Shown here piece by piece: positions 33,887 to 42,669 of a stretch of 55,151 nucleotides of DNA (positions are counted from its first letter, which is position 1; each line of letters begins with the position of its first letter). This DNA is from Saprospiraceae bacterium. Lineage in GTDB: Bacteria; Bacteroidota; Bacteroidia; Chitinophagales; Saprospiraceae. The translations under genes and the position numbers were made by a program. The DNA lies in the NCBI GenBank assembly GCA_013214355.1, contig JABSSL010000030.1, positions 1 to 55,151 of the forward strand. The letters run 5' to 3'. Under the pieces are notes generated by a model. It worked only from the letters and a program-made list of their open reading frames with translations. It had not been told where the DNA came from and ran no database searches.

Positions 33887-35008
33887 TTATTTGAAGGGGT
33901 TTTGAAAGGCCGGATTTTGGGTAAAACTTGTGTCTGTGAAGGTCTTTAAGAACACCACCAGATCCAATTTTTGCTGTTCCGTTAAGGGAAAAGTACGAAT
34001 ATTTGCATCCTCATTGAGCACTCCGTGCCCACCAGAAGCATAATGATCCAAGACTTCTTCCAAGGTTTCAAAGCGTCCATCGTGCATATAGGGAGCGGTC
34101 AACTCAACATTGCGAAGGGAGGGTACTCGGAATTTACCATTGTCAAATCGATTATTATTTACCCCTCCCCTACCTAAATCTTCAAAATTTTCTAACTCCT
34201 CGACATCATCTAGGCCATTATTGCGGAATGAAAAATCGGTTAAATGCTGTCCTCCGTGGCAGTGAGAGCAACCAGGGTGGTCGTCGAAGATGTCACTTGG
34301 CTCAAAAAAGAACAATAACTTACCTCTTTGTTCTGCATCGGTAGGGAATCTTTCAGCTCGTAGGAAGACTTTATCAAATTCAGCATTCGCACTGACTAGA
34401 GTACGTTCAAATTGCGCTATCGCTTTCACAGCTAAATCTCGCGTAATTTCCGGTTTCTGCTCAATGCCAAAAGCAGCTTTAAATCTTTGCGGGTAATCAG
34501 GGTGTCGGCGTAGCTTGCGCTCTACATTCTCCCAAGTATCCGCCATCTCCAGATGATCTTCAATGGGATCTAAAGCTTGCTCCTCCAGACTCGCTCTGCG
34601 CCCATCCCAAAAGAAACCATTCGGATTAAAAGCCAAATTCACCAGTGGCATGGCATTCCTGAGTCCCTTATCTCCATTCACTCCAATACTAAACTGACGA
34701 TTATCCGAGAAGGAAGCAGCAGGATCGTGGCAGCTGGAACAAGATTGTGTACTATCAACGGACAGGATCGGATCAAAAAATAGACGCCGTCCTAATTCAA
34801 TCCCCTCCTCTGTCAGCGGATTGTCTTCTGGGATAATAGCTTGGCCTAGGTACTGTGGAGCAACCAGGGTGAAGGGAGTAGGATCGTAGACACCGGATAT
34901 CGTCTCATCTACAGGAGGCTGTGGCTTTTCCATCTTCTTTTCGCAAGAACTGGATAGCAACAGTATACTAAGGGTAATCAAGGCAAACAATTTCCAAATA
35001 TTCAACAT
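33887..35008 (-). CDS. Di-heme cytochrome-c peroxidase/MauG/MbnH-like lipoprotein
   Basis: A 373-residue exported protein with a lipoprotein-type signal (Cys22 in LLLSSSCEKK). Two c-type heme sites are present: Cys90/Cys93/His94 (CSSCH) and Cys247/Cys250/His251 (CSHCH). Conserved family segments include NPLTEEGIELGRRLFFDP, FFWDGRRASLEEQA, FERTLVSANAEFD and LRNVELTAPYMHDGRFETLEEV. The fold covers both classic hydrogen-peroxide reductases and MauG/MbnH enzymes that oxidise a partner protein. It is the last of four minus-strand genes with a second such enzyme and two MbnP-like proteins, so the MbnH-like role (oxidising a Trp on MbnP) is a real possibility. Sequence alone does not settle it. Confidence 0.92.
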   Translation of the reverse strand: MLNIWKLFALITLSILLLSSSCEKKMEKPQPPVDETISGVYDPTPFTLVAPQYLGQAIIPEDNPLTEEGIELGRRLFFDPILSVDSTQSCSSCHDPAASFSDNRQFSIGVNGDKGLRNAMPLVNLAFNPNGFFWDGRRASLEEQALDPIEDHLEMADTWENVERKLRRHPDYPQRFKAAFGIEQKPEITRDLAVKAIAQFERTLVSANAEFDKVFLRAERFPTDAEQRGKLLFFFEPSDIFDDHPGCSHCHGGQHLTDFSFRNNGLDDVEELENFEDLGRGGVNNNRFDNGKFRVPSLRNVELTAPYMHDGRFETLEEVLDHYASGGHGVLNEDANIRTFPLTEQQKLDLVVFLKTFTDTSFTQNPAFQNPFK

Positions 35009-35047
35009 AAGCGATCAAATTCGCCACAATCTCACTTCATGGGAGGA

Positions 35048-36142
35048 TCATGGTAAAAAGGGATTAGATAGATCCTGTCGTTCCAGATAGCTGGTGTCTG
35101 TCAAAGTATGCAAAAAAGCAATTAAGTCCGCTTTATCGCTCTCATTCAGCCCCAAGGGGCGAATGTTGGGGCTTTCATTTTTACTGTAATGCCCACCCTT
35201 GTTATATTGTTCAATAACTTCGTCCAGGGTGCTGAATCTTCCATCGTGCATGTAAGGCGCCGTGAGAGCGATATTCCTTAGACTTGGCGTCTTAAACTTT
35301 CCTCTGTCAAACTCATTCCCGCTGATTAAAGAAAGGCCCACATCTCTCAATGCCTGATCGGTATTATCCAATCCATTATTGAAGAAGGTTAATGTAGTCA
35401 GCAAGGGGCCGACATGACAATGTGCACACTCTCCAGTGGGTAGGATCTCCGATTCATCAAAGAAGATTAAGCGTCCTCGTTCTTCTGCTGCTGTCAGCGT
35501 AGCTTTGCCATCCAACACCTGATCAAATTTACTATTAGCACTTATAAAAGTACGCTCAAACTGCGCTATGGCTTTGGCTACCCAATAACGATCAATATCT
35601 TTGGCGTTTTCAATCCCAAACGCAGCGCGAAAGGCTATGGGATAAGTAGGATGCTCCCGTAATTTTCGCTCTACTTCTTCCCACGTGGTTCCTAACTCCA
35701 AACTATCTTCTACCGGAATCAGGGCTTGTTCCTCCAAACTGGCTACCCGTCCATCCCAAAAGAATTGTGTGTAATGATAGCCCAAATTCGTCAGGGCAAT
35801 CGCATTGCGCTTGCCCATTCGGTTTTCTATCCCAAAACTAACTTGAGTGGTATCACTGAAACCGAAAGCTTGGAGATGACAACTGGAACAGGATCGAGTG
35901 CTATCTCTGGATAAGATCGGATCGTAAAAAAGCATTCGACCTAAGTCTACTCCAGCCTCCGTCAACGGATTATCCTCAAAGACCTGCATCTTCACAAAAC
36001 GACCAGGTTCGTTCAACTCAAGGGGGATAGGCTTATACGGAATAGCACTGAGATCTCCGTTCGGGCCAACACTTGCCTGTGGTTGACAAGCAAACCAGAA
36101 GATAGAAACGATTAATATGCCAACAAATATTCGCAAATTCAC
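35048..36142 (-). CDS. Second di-heme peroxidase/MauG/MbnH-like protein, coupled to MbnP-like gene
   Basis: A 364-residue paralogue of its downstream neighbour. The exported N terminus MNLRIFVGILIVSIFWFACQ has a candidate lipid Cys at 19. Heme sites are Cys85/Cys88/His89 (CSSCH) and Cys239/Cys242/His243 (CAHCH). FFWDGRVASLEEQA, FERTFISANSKFD and LRNIALTAPYMHDGRF are shared with the other copy. The start is a GTG that directly follows the TAA of the MbnP-like gene upstream with no base between, so translation is coupled. That tight pairing supports this copy as the MbnH-type partner of the 36143-36940 product. Confidence 0.92.
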   Translation of the reverse strand: MNLRIFVGILIVSIFWFACQPQASVGPNGDLSAIPYKPIPLELNEPGRFVKMQVFEDNPLTEAGVDLGRMLFYDPILSRDSTRSCSSCHLQAFGFSDTTQVSFGIENRMGKRNAIALTNLGYHYTQFFWDGRVASLEEQALIPVEDSLELGTTWEEVERKLREHPTYPIAFRAAFGIENAKDIDRYWVAKAIAQFERTFISANSKFDQVLDGKATLTAAEERGRLIFFDESEILPTGECAHCHVGPLLTTLTFFNNGLDNTDQALRDVGLSLISGNEFDRGKFKTPSLRNIALTAPYMHDGRFSTLDEVIEQYNKGGHYSKNESPNIRPLGLNESDKADLIAFLHTLTDTSYLERQDLSNPFLP

Positions 36143-36940
36143 TTATTGACGTACACGAATAGCGTTCTTCTGCAGGTTATCGACGATTAGGGTATAAACA
36201 GATGCTTGATTGGTATGATCCTGACTAACTTCTCTGAAGTCTAAAAAATTGGTAGAACTTGGGCTGATGACTTGCTTTAGATCTACAGACAGCGGGAGCA
36301 CACTGCTTTGATCCTTACTTACGCTAAGCTCATAATCAAGGCTAATCGTCTGATAGAGCGGCACATCTTCTTTTTCTCCAATGTGAAAAGTTAGTTTCTC
36401 CGTAAAGTCACCATCACCATTGAGGTCTGCATTACCCTCAATCTTGGTGAAAATATAGCTACTCAAGCCAGACCAATAGTTACCCTGAAAGGCCAACGGA
36501 TGTCCTACGGGATAGTCTGCCGGAGCCTTTTCGTTTAAGTCTCCAGAAACCCCTATTCCCATTTCGATGGCTCGGTATTCTCCCGCGGGAATATTACTGT
36601 AAGAAAAACTCAATCCTTTGGAAGCTGCGTCTTCGGATTGAATATTTTCGAAGTTGACTAATTCAATTTCCCCTAATCTTACTTTTTCACCACTCTTGGC
36701 AATCAAGTTAATTTCAGAAACATAGAACTGAAACAACTGGAACCGCACATCCATACCCGCTTCATAATCGTACTCATTGGCTAACATCACCAGCGGATCT
36801 GCACCAAAGAATCCTTGAAAATTGAGTTCTACCTCGCCAAATTCATCTACTAGATCATCTTCACTTCCTCCACAATCTGCTGAGAAAAAAGTCAGGGAGA
36901 GCCCCAAAAGGGCGATCATAAGGAAAGATTGTTTTTGCAT
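36143..36940 (-). CDS. MbnP-like exported metal-binding protein
   Basis: A 265-residue protein with a lipoprotein-like leader (MQKQSFLMIALLGLSLTFF, Cys23). The MbnP pattern is visible: GEVELNFQGFFG at the start, the strand MDVRFQLFQFYVSEINLI, GEYRAIEMGIGVSGDLNE, GHPLAFQGNYWSGLSSYIFTKIEG with Trp156, and LTFHIG. In the studied MbnP a Trp is turned into kynurenine by the di-heme partner MbnH and helps bind copper. Here the tryptophan in NYW, next to HPL, is in the region where the family has its conserved aromatic. The next gene, starting at the stop codon, is a di-heme enzyme. Copper as ligand is inference. Confidence 0.82.
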   Translation of the reverse strand: MQKQSFLMIALLGLSLTFFSADCGGSEDDLVDEFGEVELNFQGFFGADPLVMLANEYDYEAGMDVRFQLFQFYVSEINLIAKSGEKVRLGEIELVNFENIQSEDAASKGLSFSYSNIPAGEYRAIEMGIGVSGDLNEKAPADYPVGHPLAFQGNYWSGLSSYIFTKIEGNADLNGDGDFTEKLTFHIGEKEDVPLYQTISLDYELSVSKDQSSVLPLSVDLKQVISPSSTNFLDFREVSQDHTNQASVYTLIVDNLQKNAIRVRQ

Positions 36941-37076
36941 AAGAATTTCTGTTTTAATCTCGAAACTATTTTGGGTTACCCATTTCTATTCCAGATATCA
37001 ACCTATAGCATTGCAGCCCCACCTCAAGAGGGATGAGCACCAATGGACAGAACATAAAATAGGCAGTAAAACAAAA

Positions 37077-37973
37077 CTAGATGTTATCTGCGGAAATCTC
37101 AACTAAGCTAATTGCTTGTGACAAACCGCTTACAATTTTATCGGCAATAGCCTCGGGACTGTCATTTCTGACATCTTCTATTGCATTGAGCCAGGTAGCA
37201 TAATTAATGTGCAGGGAGATATTTATATTAAAACCAGGATTGAGATCAAATGGTTGTCCAAAGGGGATGAAATAATCAATTCGTTGATCCACGCCAACCA
37301 CTCTTACTTCGGCCGGAATCGTATCACTAGCTACTGTATCACGTAGGATGGCAGCTTCTACAAAAGCATATCCTTGATCCTCATCCACATACATGCGGTC
37401 ATCTATCGAGCCTAGAGGATGCCCTTCTTCCACAGAACTGGTATCCGTTCGATTGGCTAGTTCGTCAAGTCCTAGACTAAAGCTAATGGCTTCAAAAGTG
37501 CCATTCACTTGTATCTCCCCTACCGTAAGACTATTAGAAAAGGAAGGGTTAATTAGCAAGAAATCATCTACTAGCTGATTAGCTGAAAGACTACCATCAG
37601 GATTGAAACTCTCTACATCAATTAGATCCGTAACCGGTGCGGTACTGCCATCCGTAGCATGCAGCATAAAGTTGGACAGGTAGTATTGCATTTTTTGCAA
37701 ACGAAAAACCTGGCTTTGAGCATCGGTGTAAATCGAGTCGATATAGCGAATGGGAACATCATTACCTGGCGCACCCACTCTATGACTTAGCACCAGTTTT
37801 AAGCTGGGATATTCACAACAATCATCGGGACAGTTCAGGTCAGCATCTACTTGAAAATTCTTAGCGGCTACATCTAGACAACCTTCTTCCGGTTCATAAC
37901 AGGAAGATAAACTGAAGGCAAGGCCTACAAATAGAGCAATAATCAGGTATCTACTGTCTTTGTTCTTTCTCAT
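37077..37973 (-). CDS. Second MbnP-like lipoprotein, with Cys-rich N terminus and no Trp at the expected site
   Basis: A 298-residue protein with a good lipobox (LSSC, Cys25). A Cys-rich segment follows: GCLDVAAKNFQVDAD, then CPDDCCEYP. The MbnP-like body has FRLQKMQYYLSNFMLHATDG, ISFSLGLDELANR and EEGHPLGSIDDRMYVDEDQGYAF, which lines up with the other copy's HPL...YW...SYIF block. At the place of the Trp it has Val196 (MYV), so this paralogue should not undergo Trp-to-kynurenine conversion at that site. Its start overlaps the end of the exonuclease gene by 23 bases. It is 136 bases upstream of the first MbnP-like gene. Assignment is by pattern and context. Confidence 0.72.
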   Translation of the reverse strand: MRKNKDSRYLIIALFVGLAFSLSSCYEPEEGCLDVAAKNFQVDADLNCPDDCCEYPSLKLVLSHRVGAPGNDVPIRYIDSIYTDAQSQVFRLQKMQYYLSNFMLHATDGSTAPVTDLIDVESFNPDGSLSANQLVDDFLLINPSFSNSLTVGEIQVNGTFEAISFSLGLDELANRTDTSSVEEGHPLGSIDDRMYVDEDQGYAFVEAAILRDTVASDTIPAEVRVVGVDQRIDYFIPFGQPFDLNPGFNINISLHINYATWLNAIEDVRNDSPEAIADKIVSGLSQAISLVEISADNI

Positions 37974-38775
37974 ATTCCTTTACCAACTTTTTAATCAGCT
38001 GCTTCACCTGTGTGGAGAACTCCTTATGTAGCATCCAGTTGTAGTATTGGTTGTCTTTTACTAAAGTCTCTGCTACTGGCTTCCCTTGATACTTTCCAAA
38101 AGCAAACACTACTTGTCCATCCACATCTACTTTAAGCTTCTGCGTGGCATCCAAAAAGCGTTGGTCATTGGTAAAATCGTGTATGCTCTGCATATCCTCT
38201 TTTACAGGCGCTTCCGTCACATTTCCATCTCCATCAACGTAGTCCACTCCGGCATATTTTTCCAGCTGCCCCTTAAAAACAGATATTGTCGCCCGTACGT
38301 CCGCCATGGCATCATGCGCATCAACCAATTCCTCACCGCAGTAGTACCGCAGCGCGGCCTTCAGCGTACGAGGTTCCATTTTGTAGAAGATTCGTTGAAT
38401 ATCCAGCGTACGTCTTCGACTCATGTCCAATTCAAAACCCACTCTGGCGAATTCTTCCATCAATAGCGGAATATCAAAACGATTGGAGTTATAGCCAGCC
38501 AGATCAGCATTCCCTATGAAATCAAACAATTTCTGAGCCACTTGCTGAAAGGTTGGTTTATTGGCCACATCCTTTGGCTGAATGCCATGAACCTTCATCG
38601 CTTCCAAGCTAATTGGAATGCCAGGGTTGATCAATAGGGTCAATTCCTCAGGTTCCTTGTTCTCTTTCTTGAAGTACTTGATCATTGCGATCTGAATAAT
38701 GCGGTCTCGCACTACACTTAAACCGGTAGCTTCAATGTCAAAAAATATAAGATTACGGTCAAGTTTAAAGTCCAT
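37951..38775 (-). CDS. DnaQ-family 3'-5' exonuclease
   Basis: A 274-residue cytoplasmic exonuclease of the DEDDh type. ExoI is Asp13/Glu15 (FFDIEATGL), ExoII is Asp101 (GYNSNRFDIPLL), and ExoIII is His154/Asp159 (HDAMADVRAT). The C-terminal 90 residues (FAFGKYQGKPVAETLVKDNQYYNWMLH) form an extra domain found in Bacteroidota members of this group. It resembles the proofreading epsilon subunit but could equally be a repair or RNA exonuclease. apbE ends three bases upstream, and the start of the MbnP-like gene overlaps its last codons, so it is embedded in a long minus-strand run. Confidence 0.92.
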   Translation of the reverse strand: MDFKLDRNLIFFDIEATGLSVVRDRIIQIAMIKYFKKENKEPEELTLLINPGIPISLEAMKVHGIQPKDVANKPTFQQVAQKLFDFIGNADLAGYNSNRFDIPLLMEEFARVGFELDMSRRRTLDIQRIFYKMEPRTLKAALRYYCGEELVDAHDAMADVRATISVFKGQLEKYAGVDYVDGDGNVTEAPVKEDMQSIHDFTNDQRFLDATQKLKVDVDGQVVFAFGKYQGKPVAETLVKDNQYYNWMLHKEFSTQVKQLIKKLVKEYEKEQRQ

Positions 38776-38778
38776 GTT

Positions 38779-39939
38779 TTATAGATCTTTTAAATATTCG
38801 GGTATTCCTTCCGTGTAGCTAACCTCCATAGAGCCGTCAGCTTTGCTAATGATAAAATAGGCTTCTAGACCTGGCTGCTGGCTGGCGAAAGCCATGGACC
38901 GATCCAAGCCCATCACCATAAAAGCAGTAGCGTAGGCGTCCGCAGTAAGGCAATCCTTTGCCAAAACAGACACACTTAGTAGGTTACTTTTTTCGGTGAA
39001 GCCAGTGATCGGGCTAATGATATGCGCAAACTTCTCTCCGGCTACCTCATAAAAAATACGGTAATTTCCAGAAGTTGCCACTGCAATGTCTTTTAAAGAT
39101 AAAATAGTCTGGAATTCCTCAAGACCTGCTCCCGCTCTCGGTAAACTCACAGCGATGGTCCAATCTTGCCCTTTCGGATTCTTTCCTTTTACCACCACCT
39201 CTCCTCCAATTTCTACCATATAATCCTCTATCCTTTGATCCGAGAGATGTTGTGCAACTTGATCTACCCCATATCCCTTGGCACAAGAGCTAAAGTCTAA
39301 CTGCATATTCGGTAATTCCTTCTCAAGCAGATTGGCATCTTGATTCCAATCAATCTTGTCAAAACCAACCAGCGCAATCAGGGAATCAATCTTCACACTA
39401 TCAACCTGGGTCACCTTTCGCTTTTCAGTATACCCGAATCCCCAATAATTAACCAAAGGCATGACCGTAGGATCATAATAGCCTTCCATTTGATCAAAAA
39501 TGGCTTTTGACCGTGCAAGGTTGGTTTTGAAATGCTTATTGGGATAGGAAGTAGAATCTTCTTCAGTAATTGGGCTGTAAGCTAAGGAAAAGGGGTCCGA
39601 AGTCTGATTAAATCGAGAGATAGTACTTTGTGGAATGTAGGTAGAAACCTCTAAGTTAACGATCTCCAGGAGGCTATCGATACTTTGCTTCAAATCGGAC
39701 CTTTCCGCTCCAGAGTAGCGAATCTGATAGGTGGTCCCCATGGTTTCCCCGCGTAAGCTAAAGTACGATTTTGTAGAGGCATCCGCATCGGTACTATTCT
39801 GCACGCAGGATTGTCCTAACAAGAAGAGTATTGCTAGACAGGTCAGGGTCTTCCCAGCTTGGATGGCTGAGCATACTGCTATCGTTTTTCCAAAAGTAGG
39901 GAATAGGTTGCGCGCTTGAACCCTATTTAACTGCTGCAT
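38779..39939 (-). CDS. apbE: FAD:protein FMN transferase (ApbE)
   Basis: A 386-residue exported enzyme that attaches FMN covalently to Thr/Ser of flavoproteins such as NQR or RNF subunits. The N terminus is long; a hydrophobic stretch LTCLAILFLLGQSC ends in a likely lipid Cys. Family segments are GETMGTTYQIRY, STYIPQSTISRFN, DPTVMPLVNYWGFG, LDFSSCAKGYGVDQVA, VEIGGEVVVKG, VATSGNYRIFY, HIISPITGF and the Mg-binding LTADAYATAFMVMG. The start at 39939 precedes the hydrophobic core by about 30 residues; a later start is possible. DoxX ends 7 bases upstream and the exonuclease follows after 3 bases. Confidence 0.94.
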   Translation of the reverse strand: MQQLNRVQARNLFPTFGKTIAVCSAIQAGKTLTCLAILFLLGQSCVQNSTDADASTKSYFSLRGETMGTTYQIRYSGAERSDLKQSIDSLLEIVNLEVSTYIPQSTISRFNQTSDPFSLAYSPITEEDSTSYPNKHFKTNLARSKAIFDQMEGYYDPTVMPLVNYWGFGYTEKRKVTQVDSVKIDSLIALVGFDKIDWNQDANLLEKELPNMQLDFSSCAKGYGVDQVAQHLSDQRIEDYMVEIGGEVVVKGKNPKGQDWTIAVSLPRAGAGLEEFQTILSLKDIAVATSGNYRIFYEVAGEKFAHIISPITGFTEKSNLLSVSVLAKDCLTADAYATAFMVMGLDRSMAFASQQPGLEAYFIISKADGSMEVSYTEGIPEYLKDL

Positions 39940-39946
39940 ATAGATC

Positions 39947-40348
39947 TTATAAAAAGCGTTTAAGCCACAAGTTATCCAAGGAGTATTTACCGGCTCCTGT
40001 CAAAAATAGACAGATATAAGGGATTAAGTAAAGTAGCGCTTTTTCTTGCCGGCCAAAAGGATCTGCAATGTGGATGTAGAACAGCGCTACCGCCATCGTA
40101 ATGATCAGCGGAATGACTGCCCAGCGCGTAAAAGCCCCCAGCATCAGCAAGATGGCGCAAAAGACTTCAGCAAATACGGCTAAACTTAAGGAAGGAACGA
40201 CTCCAATGCCAAATAGATCCGCAAATTTGATTGGATCTTCTCCAAAAAACCGCATGAGTTTTCCCCATCCGTGACCATAAATCATGGCCCCTCCAAAAGT
40301 TAGACGTAGCAGCAGTAGGGCAATATCCAAATTCTTTTCTCTATTCAT
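39947..40348 (-). CDS. DoxX-family membrane protein
   Basis: A 133-residue inner-membrane protein with four hydrophobic helices (ALLLLRLTFGGAMIYGHGWGK, SLSLAVFAEVFCAILLMLG, WAVIPLIITMAVALFYI, ALLYLIPYICLFLTGAGKYSLD). The RLTFGGAMIYGHGWGK opening and the final GAGKYSLDNLW are typical DoxX. Its role is uncertain; family members are linked to redox and oxidative-stress proteins. It sits 7 bases before apbE and 55 bases after a glycosyltransferase gene. Confidence 0.92.
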   Translation of the reverse strand: MNREKNLDIALLLLRLTFGGAMIYGHGWGKLMRFFGEDPIKFADLFGIGVVPSLSLAVFAEVFCAILLMLGAFTRWAVIPLIITMAVALFYIHIADPFGRQEKALLYLIPYICLFLTGAGKYSLDNLWLKRFL

Positions 40349-40403
40349 AATGACATTTAATTAAGCGGATAGGTGGTAGCTTAAGCTGTACCTCACCCTT
40401 GAT

Positions 40404-41510
40404 TTATGCTTCTTGTAGCAAGGCTTCATAAACTTTCTTCATTTCTTTGACACTTCGCTCCACACTGAGGAATGAAGCAATATGAGCTTGTCCTTTCTTC
40501 CCCATATCAGCCCGCAGTTCCGCATCAAACGCCAGTTTCTCAATGGCCTTGGCCAGGGCCGCGGGATCCCTGGGAGGTACCACTAGCCCAGTTTCCCCAT
40601 CAATAGCCATACCGCGATTGCCAGCTATGGAAGTAATGATGGTTGGATTTCCTATAAACATGGCTTCCAAAGCTCCTTTCGGTGTAGCTTCTCCGAAGAT
40701 TGAAGGTAGGATGCTAAAGTCACAAGCCTTGACAATCTCGAGTACATCTCTTCTAAATCCAGGAAAATGAACTCGATCTTTGTATGGACTAGTCTCCAAA
40801 ATTTTGAGTACTTCTGGCGCATCCATATTCCGACCAACAAGAATGAAGTGAATCGGCGCATCCGGAGGCAGCAGCTTGGTAGCCTCCATCAGATACGGTA
40901 TTCCTTTCATCTTTCGCGCATTGGCCACGATACTGGCCGTAATCGCATTCGATGGTAAATTGAACTCGGATAGGTCCGCTGCTTGCACTCCTTCATACCA
41001 GGATAAGCGGTGTCCTTTGTTGACCGTTACGGCCTTGCTTTTATCGAAGAAAAGTTGCCTGTGGAACAGTTCCTTGATGGAATCAGCCAAACAAGTAATC
41101 TTATCGACCCTTGGATTCAAATGGGTGAGATAGCAAGTGGGATCATACCAATGTATGTTCCCCGTATAACCTCGATAAGTAACCACCTTAACTGGCAAGT
41201 TCCAAGCAGCCTGTAAACCCGTAATGATGGCCGGGTTATTGAAAAGGTGCAAAATTTGATGCTTCCCCTTCACCAATTCTTCTCGAATTAGACGAACGGC
41301 CACTCGATCAAACTTCTTGGTCGGATGGAAGTCTATCACTCGAATTCCCGCCTCTCTAAATCTAGCCGCAAAGGGCGCATGGCCAAAGGTCATGACTTCT
41401 ACCTCCACCCCCTCCTTTTTCAAGCCAATGAAGAGTTCTCCCTCGGGGCGAACAGCATTGTAGTTGTCATCGTAATTACTGATGACCAGTACCTTAATTG
41501 GCTTACTCAT
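40404..41510 (-). CDS. Glycosyltransferase family 4 (GT-B)
   Basis: A 368-residue cytoplasmic or membrane-associated glycosyltransferase. The N-terminal Rossmann half begins IKVLVISNYDDNYNAVRPEGEL. The C-terminal half has IVANARKMKGIPYLMEATKLL, the nucleotide-sugar site with the conserved acidic region (PSIFGEATPKGALEAMFIGNPTI), GNRGMAIDGETGLVVPPRDP and LEEL-like tail helices. Acceptor and sugar are unknown. The single gene is not in a polysaccharide cluster, so a role in lipid or cell-wall glycosylation is only a guess. It lies 55 bases before DoxX on the same strand. Confidence 0.9.
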   Translation of the reverse strand: MSKPIKVLVISNYDDNYNAVRPEGELFIGLKKEGVEVEVMTFGHAPFAARFREAGIRVIDFHPTKKFDRVAVRLIREELVKGKHQILHLFNNPAIITGLQAAWNLPVKVVTYRGYTGNIHWYDPTCYLTHLNPRVDKITCLADSIKELFHRQLFFDKSKAVTVNKGHRLSWYEGVQAADLSEFNLPSNAITASIVANARKMKGIPYLMEATKLLPPDAPIHFILVGRNMDAPEVLKILETSPYKDRVHFPGFRRDVLEIVKACDFSILPSIFGEATPKGALEAMFIGNPTIITSIAGNRGMAIDGETGLVVPPRDPAALAKAIEKLAFDAELRADMGKKGQAHIASFLSVERSVKEMKKVYEALLQEA

Positions 41511-41569
41511 ATAATTATATTCGTCGGAACTACCACTGTGTGCTCAGTTCCGCATTAATCCCCATACTT

Positions 41570-42418
41570 CTACTCCTGGCCTTTGAGAATTCCTTCCCGC
41601 ACGGCCTCCCGCTTGACCCCATGCAACTGTACTGGCGTATCCTTTTTGCGGCGTAAGCGCATATTCAAAAACTCCACGAATAGAGAGAAGGCAATAGCAA
41701 AATAAAGGTATCCCTTTGGTACAGCTCCAATGCCCTGGCCTGCCACTTCCACATGCGCCAGGTGAGCTCCTTCTGCAATCAGCATAAAGCCAATCAGAAT
41801 CAAGAAGGCCAAACCCAACATTTGGATCGTTGGGTGCTTATTCACAAAATTCGCAACGGGGTTGGCAAACAGCATCATGATCAAAACAGATACCACAACC
41901 GCAATAATCATAATCACCAACGCACCGTAAACACCATTGGTCATTCCTACCGCAGTCAAAATCGAGTCAAAGGAAAATACAATGTTGATCAAGGTAATTT
42001 GCATGATCACTTGTGTCAAGGTCGCCTGGGCTTTCCCTCCGCTACCATTTGAATGATCATCCCCTTCCAACTTATGGTGGATTTCCGAGGTACTTTTATA
42101 CAGCAGGAATAATCCTCCAATGATGAGAATGATACTTTGCCCGGAGAATCCTCCAGAGAAAAAGCTTCCGTGAAATTCAAGCCATGGCTCCTCCATGGCT
42201 ACCAAAATTGACACTCCAAAAAGTAGTACAATCCGGAGTACCATAGCTAATATAAGCCCTACATTAGTAGCTTTGGGTCTTTCCTCTTCCTTCAGTTTAT
42301 TTGAGGCAATAGAAATGAAAATGATATTGTCAATTCCCAACACGATTTCCAAAAAGGTAAGGGTCAACAAACTCATCCAAACCTCGGCACTCGCGAAATC
42401 GGGCATAATCAGTTCCAT
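41570..42418 (-). CDS. terC: TerC-family integral membrane protein
   Basis: A 282-residue inner-membrane protein with about seven helices. The TerC hallmarks are LEIVLGIDNIIFISI with its buried Asp and INIVFSFDSILTAVGMT with a second Asp, both of which line the putative metal path. A charged loop rich in His/Asp (HHKLEGDDHSNGSGG) lies between, and the tail is basic. TerC proteins are tied to tellurite resistance and, more generally, to metal (manganese) export and metalation of exported proteins. Its nearness to the MbnP/di-heme genes is suggestive only. I could not recognise a yybP-ykoY riboswitch in its leader. Confidence 0.94.
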   Translation of the reverse strand: MELIMPDFASAEVWMSLLTLTFLEIVLGIDNIIFISIASNKLKEEERPKATNVGLILAMVLRIVLLFGVSILVAMEEPWLEFHGSFFSGGFSGQSIILIIGGLFLLYKSTSEIHHKLEGDDHSNGSGGKAQATLTQVIMQITLINIVFSFDSILTAVGMTNGVYGALVIMIIAVVVSVLIMMLFANPVANFVNKHPTIQMLGLAFLILIGFMLIAEGAHLAHVEVAGQGIGAVPKGYLYFAIAFSLFVEFLNMRLRRKKDTPVQLHGVKREAVREGILKGQE

Positions 42419-42480
42419 AGTTGAGTTTTTAGTCAGTAAAAGAGCTAGTAGTATTTCAGCTGCAATTTTACGAAATGTAT

Positions 42481-42501
42481 AGCAAAGCAGGGGGCTTTGC
42501 T
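42481..42501. repeat. Short hairpin between divergent terC and DUF6495 genes
   Basis: AGCAAAGC / GCTTTGCT (8 bp) with a 5-base loop of G's and A, followed on the plus strand by TTGATTTTT. It lies in the terC leader when read on the minus strand, 63 bases before the ATG. It could be a terminator of antisense transcription or a leader structure. Confidence 0.35.
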
Positions 42502-42669
42502 TTGATTTTTAGAAAAATGCCTAAAGCCACTGTTCGCCCTAGCCGACTTGTACGCTGCTAGTCAAAATCTACCGACTTATCTAAAAAGTAGCAGCACTCC
42601 ATCAAATAAGCCTTAAATTCGCATCCTTACGAATGCAAAAGCAATTAGAGAATCGATCTTAAATGGACT

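Noticed and set aside
33758-33949. 63-codon plus-strand frame in the AT-rich gap
   Set aside because: Its sequence comes from T and A runs and it overlaps the end of the di-heme gene; no protein-like character.
42419-42669. Manganese (yybP-ykoY) riboswitch in the terC leader
   Set aside because: TerC genes often have one, but I could not find its conserved internal-loop sequences; only a short hairpin is present.
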